This document shows, piece after piece, positions 7,391 through 14,120 of a stretch of 15,637 bases of DNA. The notes below the pieces were generated by a model. It saw only the letters and a program-made list of their open reading frames with translations, was not told the DNA's origin and made no database searches. The translations under genes were made by a program, and so were the position numbers. This DNA is from Nitrospira sp. (GTDB taxonomy: Bacteria; Nitrospirota; Nitrospiria; Nitrospirales; Nitrospiraceae). Every line of letters begins with the position of its first letter. The stretch's first letter is position 1. The DNA lies in assembly GCA_015904055.1 (NCBI GenBank), contig JABMDE010000028.1, forward strand, positions 1-15,637. Direction: 5' to 3'.

Positions 7391-7735
7391 ATGGAAAATG
7401 CCATTCGCAACGCCATCATCAAGTTCGAGCAGGAGTTCATGGGTCGTGGCCCCGACGATGTACGGGCTTCCATTGTTCGGGATTTAGTCGTGGTCCGGCT
7501 AAAAGGGGTGCTGACTCCGGCCGAGCGGCAGCTGGCTAAGACTGCAGAGGGCGTGGAAATGGTCAAACAGCTACGGCAGAATTTGATCGCACAGGGTCGC
7601 GACAAACTGAGCGAGCAAGTCGGTGAGATCACGAAAGCCAAAGTCCTTGGCGTGTTTACCGACATCGATGTGCAATTGGGGGAACGGGTGTTCGTCTTTA
7701 CCGTGGATCGTGAGCTGCAGAACGTGAATCGGTAA
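7391..7735 (+). CDS. mpsC: MpsC-family protein (DUF2294), copy 1
   Basis: A 114-residue soluble protein without a signal peptide or membrane segment. The pattern is that of DUF2294/MpsC: an N-terminal helix IIKFEQEFMGRGPDDV, a strand VVVRLKGVLTPAE followed by a helix, a long basic helix (KQLRQNLIAQGRDKL), then KAKVLGVFTDID and a C-terminal ERVFVFTVDR strand. In staphylococci mpsC lies with mpsA and mpsB, homologues of dabB and dabA. Here it is divergent from dabB, which supports the assignment; its molecular role is unknown. The ATG at 7391 has AGG 7 nt upstream and follows a TATAAT box closely. Copy 2 at 13723 is identical at 104 of 114 positions, with half of the differences in the last six residues. 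Confidence 0.85.
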   Translation: MENAIRNAIIKFEQEFMGRGPDDVRASIVRDLVVVRLKGVLTPAERQLAKTAEGVEMVKQLRQNLIAQGRDKLSEQVGEITKAKVLGVFTDIDVQLGERVFVFTVDRELQNVNR

Positions 7736-7736
7736 C

Positions 7737-7871
7737 GCGCCGTTGGCGCCGATAGGGGAAATCAGTCGGAGAACTTTTCTGATTTCACAGTAAGGTTCGT
7801 GGGTCTATGAGCAGCGGAATTTCAGCGCCTATCTATTGTCATCGATCGGAAGTTCTCAAGGCAATAGGTAG
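7737..7871 (+). terminator. possible terminator hairpins between convergent mpsC1 and SulP genes
   Basis: Three inverted repeats follow mpsC1: GCGCC/GGCGC directly after the stop (7737-7749); GAAATCAG/CTGATTTC (7758-7765 with 7779-7786); and CTATCTATTG/CAATAGGTAG (7829-7838 with 7862-7871, one G-U pair), the last followed by ATTTTAT. None is a textbook terminator. The 235-bp gap holds no gene I can support. Confidence 0.35.
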
Positions 7872-7970
7872 ATTTTATCGAGCATCAAGCTGCGAGGTTG
7901 GTTCTGTGACCGTACTGGGGTCGACAGGAACCTTCTGCTTGATCAGGTTTGTCGGAGCGAGGGCGGTTCG

Positions 7971-9383
7971 CTATGTCACATCGCTGACGCTGCTCTTTTT
8001 GAGGTCGGCGATATATCGTTGCACAATAACCCGTCCAGGTAATTTGTCGAGATTGGCGTACATCATGTAGTGCACAATGCCGTGTACGGCCATGGCGATG
8101 ATCAAGCCCTCGAAAATTCCCACCTTGAAGACGAGTACGCCGCACAAGAGTGCCAGAATCATGGCATAAGGGCCATGATGCGTGACATGCACGAGTCCTT
8201 CTATCATCTTCCAGCCCGAGAAGATCATGATCACAGCTAGGGAAAATTTCGGCAGATAGGTCAGGTATTGGATGTTCAGTGTAAAGAACGTCACAACGCA
8301 GCCGATGATCAGCACGGAAAATTTCGTATAGGCGCCGGCTAGCCGATTGGTCGTGCTTTTTGCCAGACCGTCCAGATTCGTCATGCCGCCGAAAAAGCTC
8401 GATCCCATGTTGGCGATCCAGATGGCCAGCAGACTGTTGTTGCTGTTGCACTTCCTCTTGAGCGGGTCTATTTTTTCAATCGCGGCATTGCTCATCACCT
8501 GTTCGATCACATCGATCGCTGCCAACATCACTGCAAATCCAACTATGTAGATGGCGGTCATGATACCGTCAACATGTGGGATCGGCCATGCCAATCCGAG
8601 ATCGATATCCTCGACGGACAACATCGGCACGGACACGAATTGAGCCAGAATCATTCCGGCAATGATCAGCACAAAATAGGGAACGGCGGGCTGTGTGCTC
8701 TTGAATTTTAGAAATAAATACACGAAGGCGGCATAACCGGCCATGGATATGAGGATCATCTGAATGCGCGCACCGCTCCAAAACATATCGGCGGCTTCCA
8801 TACCTCCCGGAAGTTCATAGGTGAAGGCAAGGAACTTCAGGGCGATCTTTAAGCCTACTCCCGCCAACAACCCTTCAACCAGATACCCTGGTACAGCGAG
8901 CAAAATGTATCTCTGCCAGTTGAATTTCCATATGACAGCTTGTACCGCCGCCGTTAGAAAAATCACAAACGCCATATTCTCGATTCCGAAACTGGTCACG
9001 CCTACTGCCAATACCGGTGCCAGGCCTGCTGCAATACCAGGGCAGCCGATATAGTTGCCCGGTTTGATCCAGGCATTGATCCAGCCGATGAAGCAGGCGA
9101 AGGCGACTGTCGCCAGTCCAACTTTAATGGGATACTCCGACATCATCGCGATGCCTACTGTCAGAGGGATGGCCATCGCTCCTGCGATAAGTCCAGCTGC
9201 GAAATCACGACTGGCATATTGTGCTTGAAAAGCGGCCGATCCATGTACGACGGTCGGCCTTGCTGCGTTCATGTCTTTGGATTGCCGTTGCTGCAGTGGT
9301 CCATGGTTTTTTTCCTCGTTGTCGGAGGCCAACGGCGGGAAGATGTTGCTGTAGGGTATCGGCCTATCATTCGTCTGTATCAT
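7971..9383 (-). CDS. SulP-family inorganic anion transporter, STAS-less (probable bicarbonate uptake)
   Basis: A 470-residue membrane protein with a soluble N-terminal extension of about 57 residues. It then shows the SulP start (FAAGLIAGAMAIPLTVGIAM), the substrate-loop equivalent NYIGCPGIAAGLAP (about 110-123), many hydrophobic helices, and the second-repeat signature GSSFFGGMTNLDGLAKSTTNRLAG. It ends about 30 residues after the last helix, so the C-terminal STAS domain of most SulP proteins is absent. SulP members carry bicarbonate (BicA), sulfate or other anions. The dab/mps neighbours favour bicarbonate, but sulfate is not excluded. The ATG at 9383 lies about 33 nt after a predicted sigma54 start and has only a weak ribosome site (GTGAG); Met38 at 9272 is a weaker alternative. 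It is monocistronic and converges on mpsC1. Confidence 0.85.
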   Translation of the reverse strand: MIQTNDRPIPYSNIFPPLASDNEEKNHGPLQQRQSKDMNAARPTVVHGSAAFQAQYASRDFAAGLIAGAMAIPLTVGIAMMSEYPIKVGLATVAFACFIGWINAWIKPGNYIGCPGIAAGLAPVLAVGVTSFGIENMAFVIFLTAAVQAVIWKFNWQRYILLAVPGYLVEGLLAGVGLKIALKFLAFTYELPGGMEAADMFWSGARIQMILISMAGYAAFVYLFLKFKSTQPAVPYFVLIIAGMILAQFVSVPMLSVEDIDLGLAWPIPHVDGIMTAIYIVGFAVMLAAIDVIEQVMSNAAIEKIDPLKRKCNSNNSLLAIWIANMGSSFFGGMTNLDGLAKSTTNRLAGAYTKFSVLIIGCVVTFFTLNIQYLTYLPKFSLAVIMIFSGWKMIEGLVHVTHHGPYAMILALLCGVLVFKVGIFEGLIIAMAVHGIVHYMMYANLDKLPGRVIVQRYIADLKKSSVSDVT

Positions 9384-9425
9384 GTCGTTTTCTCACTCTC
9401 TGGTTCTGGAACTGAAGACTGGTAC

Positions 9426-9441
9426 AGCAAGAAAAAGGCCA
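9426..9441 (-). promoter_or_regulatory. sigma54 promoter of the SulP gene
   Basis: Minus strand TGGCCTT-TTTC-TTGCT closely matches the TGGCACG-N4-TTGCW consensus, with GG and GC exactly ten bases apart. The predicted start is near 9416, giving a 33-nt leader before the ATG. A sigma54 activator gene is the next gene upstream. Confidence 0.68.
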
Positions 9442-9552
9442 TCGTGCCGTAATTTGTCATCGATACACATAAGACCTTTGAATGTAAGAGAAAGGCGAAC
9501 CTTTTGGACTATTCAGCGACTAATTAGAAAAGATCCAAATACCGATAGATCA

Positions 9553-9585
9553 GTGCATGGGCACACGTTGCGTGTGCCCATGCAC
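9553..9585. promoter_or_regulatory. enhancer-like perfect 15-bp inverted repeat upstream of SulP
   Basis: GTGCATGGGCACACG, TTG, CGTGTGCCCATGCAC. Each half contains its own dyad (GTGC-N4-GCAC), centred at 9558.5 and 9579.5, exactly 21 bp or two helical turns apart. The centre is about 150 bp upstream of the predicted sigma54 start, a normal distance for NtrC-family enhancer sites. A terminator role for the preceding gene is less likely because neither strand has a T-run after the stem. Confidence 0.55.
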
Positions 9586-9680
9586 GCCGTTGATGGCATC
9601 ACATCATTTCGTGCGACGGAATTATGGATTGGAAAAGGAAGTCTTCTCGATGAGAATAAGTCGAATGGGAAGACAACCGG

Positions 9681-11087
9681 TTAAGAAAGCTTTCGCCGGC
9701 GATCGAGCATCCAGCGGGTGATACCCAACAGCTTGGCGGCAAGTGTCTTGTTTCCTTCTGATCGCTGTAAGACCTCATTAATAATGCGATCTTCCAAGTC
9801 GGATAAGCGGTCACCGAGTCGAAATGTCATGTGGATCTGCGCAGAATCAGGATCCGTCGTGCTTGAGGCCGTGGTGGGAGGACGAATGGAATCGGCGGCC
9901 AGTGGCGAAAAATTGCTGTGTACATCGGATGGAAAATGTGAGGATTCAAGTGTGCTCCCAGGGCAAAAGAGTACTGCTCGCTCGATCAGATTGCTCAACT
10001 CGCGCACATTGCCGGGAAATTGGTAGCGAAGTAGAAGTTGTTTAGCGCTCTCCCCTAGAATTCGAACGGGTTTCCGTAGTGAGAGAGCGGATCGGGTCAA
10101 GAATTGTTTCGCTAACGGGATGATGTCTTCTTGGCGCGCACGCAGCGGAGGAGTGACGAGTGTCACAACGTTCAGCCTGAAGTAGAGGTCTTCGCGAAAC
10201 TCGCCCCTGGTGACTGCTTCTTTAAGGTTTCGATTTGTGGCGGCCATGAAGCGAACATCCACGGGGATCGTCGTAGAGCCGCCCACACGACGGAATGTAC
10301 GTTCCTCGAGCACTCGTAACAACTTCGCTTGCAGGGGAAGCGGGAGATCACCGATCTCGTCGAACAGGACTGTTCCGCCGTCTGCCATTTCGACCAAACC
10401 TGTTTTTCTGCCAGCGGCACCCGTAAACGAGCCCTTCTCATGTCCGAACAGCTCACTCTCGAACAATTCGCGTGGAATCGAGGGACAGTCGACTTCGATG
10501 CAAGGTTTGCTGGCGCGCAGTCCGTTAAAGTGAATCACGCGACCCATATATTGCTTGCCGGTTCCAGTCTCCCCTTGGAGCAACACGGTCACCCGGTCGT
10601 TCTTGGTGAGCTCGCGAACCTGGCTCATGAACGCCTGAGTTGCCGGACTCTCGGCGATGACTCGGTCGAGCGCGTAGCGATCAGTGTCCTGCCCGGTTTG
10701 CAAACGAACCTGACGCTGCAAGGTGAGCAGTTGCGTTGCCCTAGTCAATGCGTAGTGCAGGTCCTCCATGTCGATGGATTTTGCGACAAAGTCGAAGGCG
10801 CCGAGCTTGGTCGCTTCAACTGCGTCTTTCACCGTACCTCTCGCCGTCAACAGAATGACTAAGAGGTTCGGACTGGTTTGTTTCACTCGGGCGAGTACGT
10901 CAAGTCCGGAAAGGTTCGGCATAACCAGGTCCAGTACCAGAATGTCCGGCTCAAAGGACTTCAGCCTAGTCAAACATTCTTCTCCAGATCCGGCTGTCTG
11001 CACCACATAGCCTTGATCGGCAAGGCGCAGGGCGAAGGCTTCGCGGACAGAGGCTTCGTCTTCTACCAGAAGGAGTTGCCACGTCAT
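9681..11087 (-). CDS. NtrC-family sigma54-dependent response regulator
   Basis: 468 residues in three domains. The receiver domain (about 1-120) has the acidic pair Glu9/Asp10, the phospho-acceptor Asp53 in LVLDLVMP and Lys103. The AAA+ sigma54-interaction domain (about 140-370) has Walker A GETGTGKQ (172-179), GSFTGA (219-224, a variant of the GAFTGA loop that contacts sigma54), and Walker B VLFDEIGD (240-247). A Fis-type helix-turn-helix lies at the end (NKTLAAKLLGITRWMLDRR). In the Walker A region the usual GKE is GKQ. The kinase stop codon is separated from this ATG by one base, so the pair is translationally coupled. A likely target is the adjacent SulP gene, which has a sigma54 promoter and a palindromic upstream site; this is inferred. 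Confidence 0.93.
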   Translation of the reverse strand: MTWQLLLVEDEASVREAFALRLADQGYVVQTAGSGEECLTRLKSFEPDILVLDLVMPNLSGLDVLARVKQTSPNLLVILLTARGTVKDAVEATKLGAFDFVAKSIDMEDLHYALTRATQLLTLQRQVRLQTGQDTDRYALDRVIAESPATQAFMSQVRELTKNDRVTVLLQGETGTGKQYMGRVIHFNGLRASKPCIEVDCPSIPRELFESELFGHEKGSFTGAAGRKTGLVEMADGGTVLFDEIGDLPLPLQAKLLRVLEERTFRRVGGSTTIPVDVRFMAATNRNLKEAVTRGEFREDLYFRLNVVTLVTPPLRARQEDIIPLAKQFLTRSALSLRKPVRILGESAKQLLLRYQFPGNVRELSNLIERAVLFCPGSTLESSHFPSDVHSNFSPLAADSIRPPTTASSTTDPDSAQIHMTFRLGDRLSDLEDRIINEVLQRSEGNKTLAAKLLGITRWMLDRRRKLS

Positions 11088-11088
11088 G

Positions 11089-13083
11089 CTACGTGTCTCG
11101 TTTCAGGGGCAGCCACACTTCGACAATCGCTCCACTTCCGGGAGGGCTGCTAATTGTCAATTGTCCGCCGTGCCGCTCGACAATATCGTGAGTAATGGTC
11201 AAGCCGAGGCCGACTCCCTTGGCCTTCCCATTCGTAAAAAACGGTTCGAAGATTCGCTGCAGATCTTCAGCTTCAATGCCTTTACCCGTATCAGAAAACA
11301 TTACTAAGATGCCTGGACTTTGTTTGGCCATCAGCGCCGTCTTGATCGTCAACTCCCCTCCGTTCGGCATTGCGTCGATCGCATTCATCAAGATATTAAG
11401 AAAGGCTTGTTGCAAGTGGGCACGAGAGGCATCCACCGGAGGAACATCCGGGAGGATCTTCTTCACAAGAATCCGCTGTTTGTTTAGATTTAGCCGTAGC
11501 AGCGTCAACATGTCGTCGATAAGTAAAGAGAGATCGCAGGGTTGAAGATCGAACGGGCGAGGCCGCAGTTGGCCCAAATGAGATTCCAGTAGTTCGTCGA
11601 TGCGGGCGGCTTCACGTGCAATCAGCGCGCAACGGTCTCTGGCGGCGCGCGGGAGCTGTTTTTGTTCAGCGAGGTGTGTTGCCAGACTACCCAGCCCGAT
11701 CAATGGATTGCGGACTTCGTGGAGAATGCCGCCGGCCAATTGTCCTACCAACTTGACTTGTTCGGCATGCCGCAGCGCTTCCAACATTTTTTCCCGATCG
11801 CTGAGATCCGTCAGAATGGCCAAGTAGAATTGTGTGATCCCGTCGCGGTCTTTGACGGGGCTGACACTCTCCCATACTAAAAACTCCGATCCGTCTTTTC
11901 GGCGATTGACGAAACGATCGACGAACGGCTGCCCGGATCGGATGGCTTGCCAGAGCCGCTCGTAGAATTCCGGCGACTGTTTGCCCGACTTCAGGATTGC
12001 CGGTCGCTGGCCTAGGGCTTCGTCACGCTTCCAACCCGTCATACGTTCCAAAGCCGGGTTCCATTCCAGAATACGGCCGTCTGTATCGGTCAGCATGATC
12101 CCGTCTTGCGCCCACATAAACAGTCGATGATAGAGGTCGCGCTGAGTGTCGGCCCGACGCCGTCGTTCAAGCACGGTTGCAATGGTGTTGGCGACAGTAC
12201 GGAGAAACTCGAGTTCCTTGTCCGTGAAGGTCCGTACGGATTTGGAATGGGCGGTCATGGCTCCGTAGACCCGGTCTTCTACCAGCATGGGGACGCACAT
12301 GCCGGCGATGCCTCCATGTTCGGTAAGGAGTTTCGACGGTGTAAAGCGGGTTTCTTGTCGCAAGTCACGTACGACCACCGGCAGTCGCTCACGAATTGCG
12401 TATCCGGCCTGTGAATGGGTGCCGCCCTCGATGGTCAACTTGCCGATCAGTCGGGCATCAATGCCGATACCTGCCACTACAGCAAGGTTATCGTCGGATT
12501 CGCGAGGGATGAGGATTTTACAGAGCTCAATGTCGAGAGCTTCCGCGGTATAGTTCACCGCTTGGCTCATCAATTCCTGTGCGGGTGCATCGCTGACGGC
12601 GAGCGTTCCGATGCGAGCGAGCACCGATTGAAATCGCGCCACCTGGGAAGCTTCCTGTGTAAGGGCCATGTGCTCGGTGACATCTTCTAGGACCAGGAGG
12701 ACTCCTGTTCCCTTGTGGTAGGGCACGACTTTATATCGACATTGGTAGGTGAGCGGTTGGTCGTTATGACCGGTGAGCGCATAGATTTTTGTGCCGCGGG
12801 CGCCTAATGCCGCTCCGTTCCAAACGGAAGCATCGGAAAACAGTATCGTACGGAGCGAGAAGGGGGCATCCTGCGGTCCGGCAGATGCCTTTGAAGCGAG
12901 TCCGTTTGCGGTCGTTACGAGCTCGGCGAAATGGGAGTTCTCAAAAATGAGAATGCCGGCTGAGACGAAGCAGATCCCGCCCTCAATGCAGTCGCTGACC
13001 CAGGACAAAACTTCAGCGGCTGCAACCTCGGGATTGGCTTGCGCGGTGGGTTCAAGATTCGAGCGAGGTTGAATCGACGGCAT
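11089..13083 (-). CDS. soluble PAS-GAF-PAS histidine kinase (NtrB-like) partner of the sigma54 activator
   Basis: 664 residues with no signal peptide or membrane helix, so a cytoplasmic sensor. Domains in order: a divergent PAS-like region (about 20-140), a GAF domain (about 150-305), a PAS domain (about 315-435, with DGRILEWNPALERMTGW and the closing DGITQFYLAILTDLSDRE), HisKA with phospho-acceptor His455 in GGILHEVRNPL, and HATPase with the N-box NAIDAM (Asn567), DTGKGI (Asp598) and GVGLGL (623-628). The HEVRNPL H-box is of the NtrB class that partners NtrC-like activators, and such an activator is the next gene. The signal is unknown; GAF domains bind small ligands, and a carbon or bicarbonate cue is only a guess from context. 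The ATG lacks a clear ribosome site. A TATACT box lies about 40 bp upstream. Confidence 0.92.
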   Translation of the reverse strand: MPSIQPRSNLEPTAQANPEVAAAEVLSWVSDCIEGGICFVSAGILIFENSHFAELVTTANGLASKASAGPQDAPFSLRTILFSDASVWNGAALGARGTKIYALTGHNDQPLTYQCRYKVVPYHKGTGVLLVLEDVTEHMALTQEASQVARFQSVLARIGTLAVSDAPAQELMSQAVNYTAEALDIELCKILIPRESDDNLAVVAGIGIDARLIGKLTIEGGTHSQAGYAIRERLPVVVRDLRQETRFTPSKLLTEHGGIAGMCVPMLVEDRVYGAMTAHSKSVRTFTDKELEFLRTVANTIATVLERRRRADTQRDLYHRLFMWAQDGIMLTDTDGRILEWNPALERMTGWKRDEALGQRPAILKSGKQSPEFYERLWQAIRSGQPFVDRFVNRRKDGSEFLVWESVSPVKDRDGITQFYLAILTDLSDREKMLEALRHAEQVKLVGQLAGGILHEVRNPLIGLGSLATHLAEQKQLPRAARDRCALIAREAARIDELLESHLGQLRPRPFDLQPCDLSLLIDDMLTLLRLNLNKQRILVKKILPDVPPVDASRAHLQQAFLNILMNAIDAMPNGGELTIKTALMAKQSPGILVMFSDTGKGIEAEDLQRIFEPFFTNGKAKGVGLGLTITHDIVERHGGQLTISSPPGSGAIVEVWLPLKRDT

Positions 13084-13120
13084 TGGTTCTGATGAGCCGG
13101 TTTGTTCTTGTACGATAACC

Positions 13121-13150
13121 AGTATACTGATTTTGCCGCGATGGCGTCGA
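13121..13150 (-). promoter_or_regulatory. weak candidate promoter of the kinase/regulator operon
   Basis: TCGACG (13150-13145), 18 bp, TATACT (13126-13121) read leftward, about 40 bp before the kinase start. The -35 is poor. A second candidate lies in the duplicated region at 13552-13578. Confidence 0.3.
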
Positions 13151-13218
13151 GTGAGTCATAGGGGCAGGAAAGCGATGACCATTCCAAGTCGAATTAATTA
13201 GGATGGAAGGGATTCGGC

Positions 13219-13470
13219 ATGAATGCTTTTGTTCTTGATGACGGGTGTATCTTGATCACTGCCCTGGTTGTTCCATCCGCAGACAAACAGCCTGCGGCTT
13301 CTCCTATTGTCTCGGTCTGCTCGCCAACGGCCACGTCACCCCCCGTCTGGTACAGTAATGGCTCACTGGTTGCGGCAGGCTACATGACGCGCGAATACAC
13401 CTCATGGTGGCAGATCATTTTGCTCCAAACGACAGATCGAGTGAGACCGTCTCATTGGGTTTCACGGTAA
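13219..13470 (+). CDS. small hypothetical protein, doubtful
   Basis: An 83-codon reading frame with GGAAGGGA 7 nt before its ATG, a good ribosome-binding site. The predicted protein has one moderately hydrophobic N-terminal stretch (CILITALVVP), no recognisable domain, and a tryptophan-rich patch (SWWQIILL). It is isolated on the plus strand between the kinase gene and mpsC2. It may be a real small gene, a decayed remnant or chance. Confidence 0.22.
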   Translation: MNAFVLDDGCILITALVVPSADKQPAASPIVSVCSPTATSPPVWYSNGSLVAAGYMTREYTSWWQIILLQTTDRVRPSHWVSR

Positions 13471-13551
13471 TCTCTCGCTCTTGCGCTCCAAGAATAGGAT
13501 GCCACGCCTTGTGGCAAACAGCCTCGCCGATCAATCACCGTGGGCTCATCA

Positions 13552-13578
13552 ATAATATGCCTCGCTGACCGGTGTCAA
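13552..13578 (-). promoter_or_regulatory. candidate sigma70 promoter reading toward the kinase gene
   Basis: A perfect TTGACA (13578-13573), 15 bp, TATTAT (13557-13552) on the minus strand, duplicated from the dabB side. If active it would give a leader of about 460 nt for the kinase/regulator operon. Confidence 0.35.
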
Positions 13579-13671
13579 GATTGAAAGGATGGATTGAGTC
13601 TATTGGGCAGATACCTTAGTCTGAAAGACCCATGCTGAGGCGTGGTTGACGGTAAAGACTCACAATTGGAC

Positions 13672-13701
13672 TTGTTCGCTTGCTCATGCGACCCGTATAA
13701 T
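13672..13701 (+). promoter_or_regulatory. sigma70-type promoter of mpsC2
   Basis: TTGTTC (13672-13677), an 18-bp spacer and TATAAT (13696-13701). Hexamers and spacer are almost unchanged from copy 1. Confidence 0.7.
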
Positions 13702-13722
13702 CCCTCCTCAGGACGGCTGGTT

Positions 13723-14067
13723 ATGGAAAACGCGATTCGCAACGCCATCATCAAATTCGAACAGGAATTCATGGGCCGTGGTCCCGATGACGTGCAGGCC
13801 TCCATTGTCCGCAATCTAGTCGTGGTCCGGTTAAAAGGGGTGCTGACCCCAGCCGAGCGGCAGCTGGCAAAGACTACCGAAGGTGTCGAAATGGTCAAAC
13901 AGTTGCGGCAGAATTTGATCGCACAGGGCCGTGATAAACTGAGCGAGCAGGTCGGTGACATCACGAAAGCCAAAGTCCTCGGAGTCTTTACCGATATCGA
14001 TGTGCAATTGGGAGAACGGGTTTTCGTCTTTACATTAGATCGGGAACCGGTCAGCGGAGTGCGGTAG
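13723..14067 (+). CDS. mpsC: MpsC-family protein (DUF2294), copy 2
   Basis: 114 residues, a close paralogue of the gene at 7391. The first 108 residues differ at only five positions (R25Q, D31N, A52T, E79D, V105L), and the last six are rearranged (PVSGVR against LQNVNR). Many nucleotide differences are silent third-position changes, so both copies look to be under purifying selection rather than one decaying. AGGA lies 9 nt before the ATG. It is not next to dab genes: the minus-strand kinase/activator operon lies on its left, and selO follows 53 bp downstream on the same strand with no visible terminator between them. Its role is taken to be the same as copy 1; separate regulation or dosage is a guess. 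Confidence 0.85.
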   Translation: MENAIRNAIIKFEQEFMGRGPDDVQASIVRNLVVVRLKGVLTPAERQLAKTTEGVEMVKQLRQNLIAQGRDKLSEQVGDITKAKVLGVFTDIDVQLGERVFVFTLDREPVSGVR

Positions 14068-14120
14068 GGGAAGGGAGAACGGAGTTGCGACGAACCGCCA
14101 TGAATAATGCGGGTTGACTC

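Larger units (their letters stand above)
7212..7735 (+). repeat. direct repeat copy 1: bidirectional promoter region plus mpsC
   Basis: Homologous to 13547-14067 in the same orientation. Similarity begins at the identical CATCAATAATATG and runs 179 bp to the mpsC start, then through the coding region, where only scattered, mostly silent changes are seen. The boundary falls within the sigma54-like element of dabB. Confidence 0.85.
13471..13722. other. upstream region of mpsC2
   Basis: With 13084-13470 this completes a 639-bp gap without a firm gene. It holds a small hairpin TGCCAC-GCCTT-GTGGCA (13500-13516) of unknown role, the start of the duplicated segment at 13547, and the two divergent promoters described separately. 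Confidence 0.5.
13547..14067 (+). repeat. direct repeat copy 2: bidirectional promoter region plus mpsC
   Basis: Same-orientation duplicate of 7212-7735. The distance from the shared CATCAATAATATG to the mpsC ATG is 176 bp here and 179 bp in copy 1. Similarity fades after the gene's last codons. Confidence 0.85.

Noticed and set aside
7885..8451. 188-codon minus-strand frame
   Set aside because: Overlaps the SulP gene in a different frame; its low-complexity Gln and Arg content is typical of a shadow.
9553..9585. Terminator of the response regulator gene
   Set aside because: The stem is perfect, but no T-run follows on either strand, and the two-dyad layout upstream of a sigma54 promoter fits an activator site better.
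10329..10862. 177-codon plus-strand frame
   Set aside because: Antisense to the receiver and AAA+ regions of the sigma54 activator; no protein features.
13171..13186. Possible sigma54 site upstream of the kinase (TGGAATG-GTCA-TCGCT, minus strand)
   Set aside because: GG/GC spacing is right, but the -12 block is TCGC rather than TTGC and the -24 block is poor; chance match likely.
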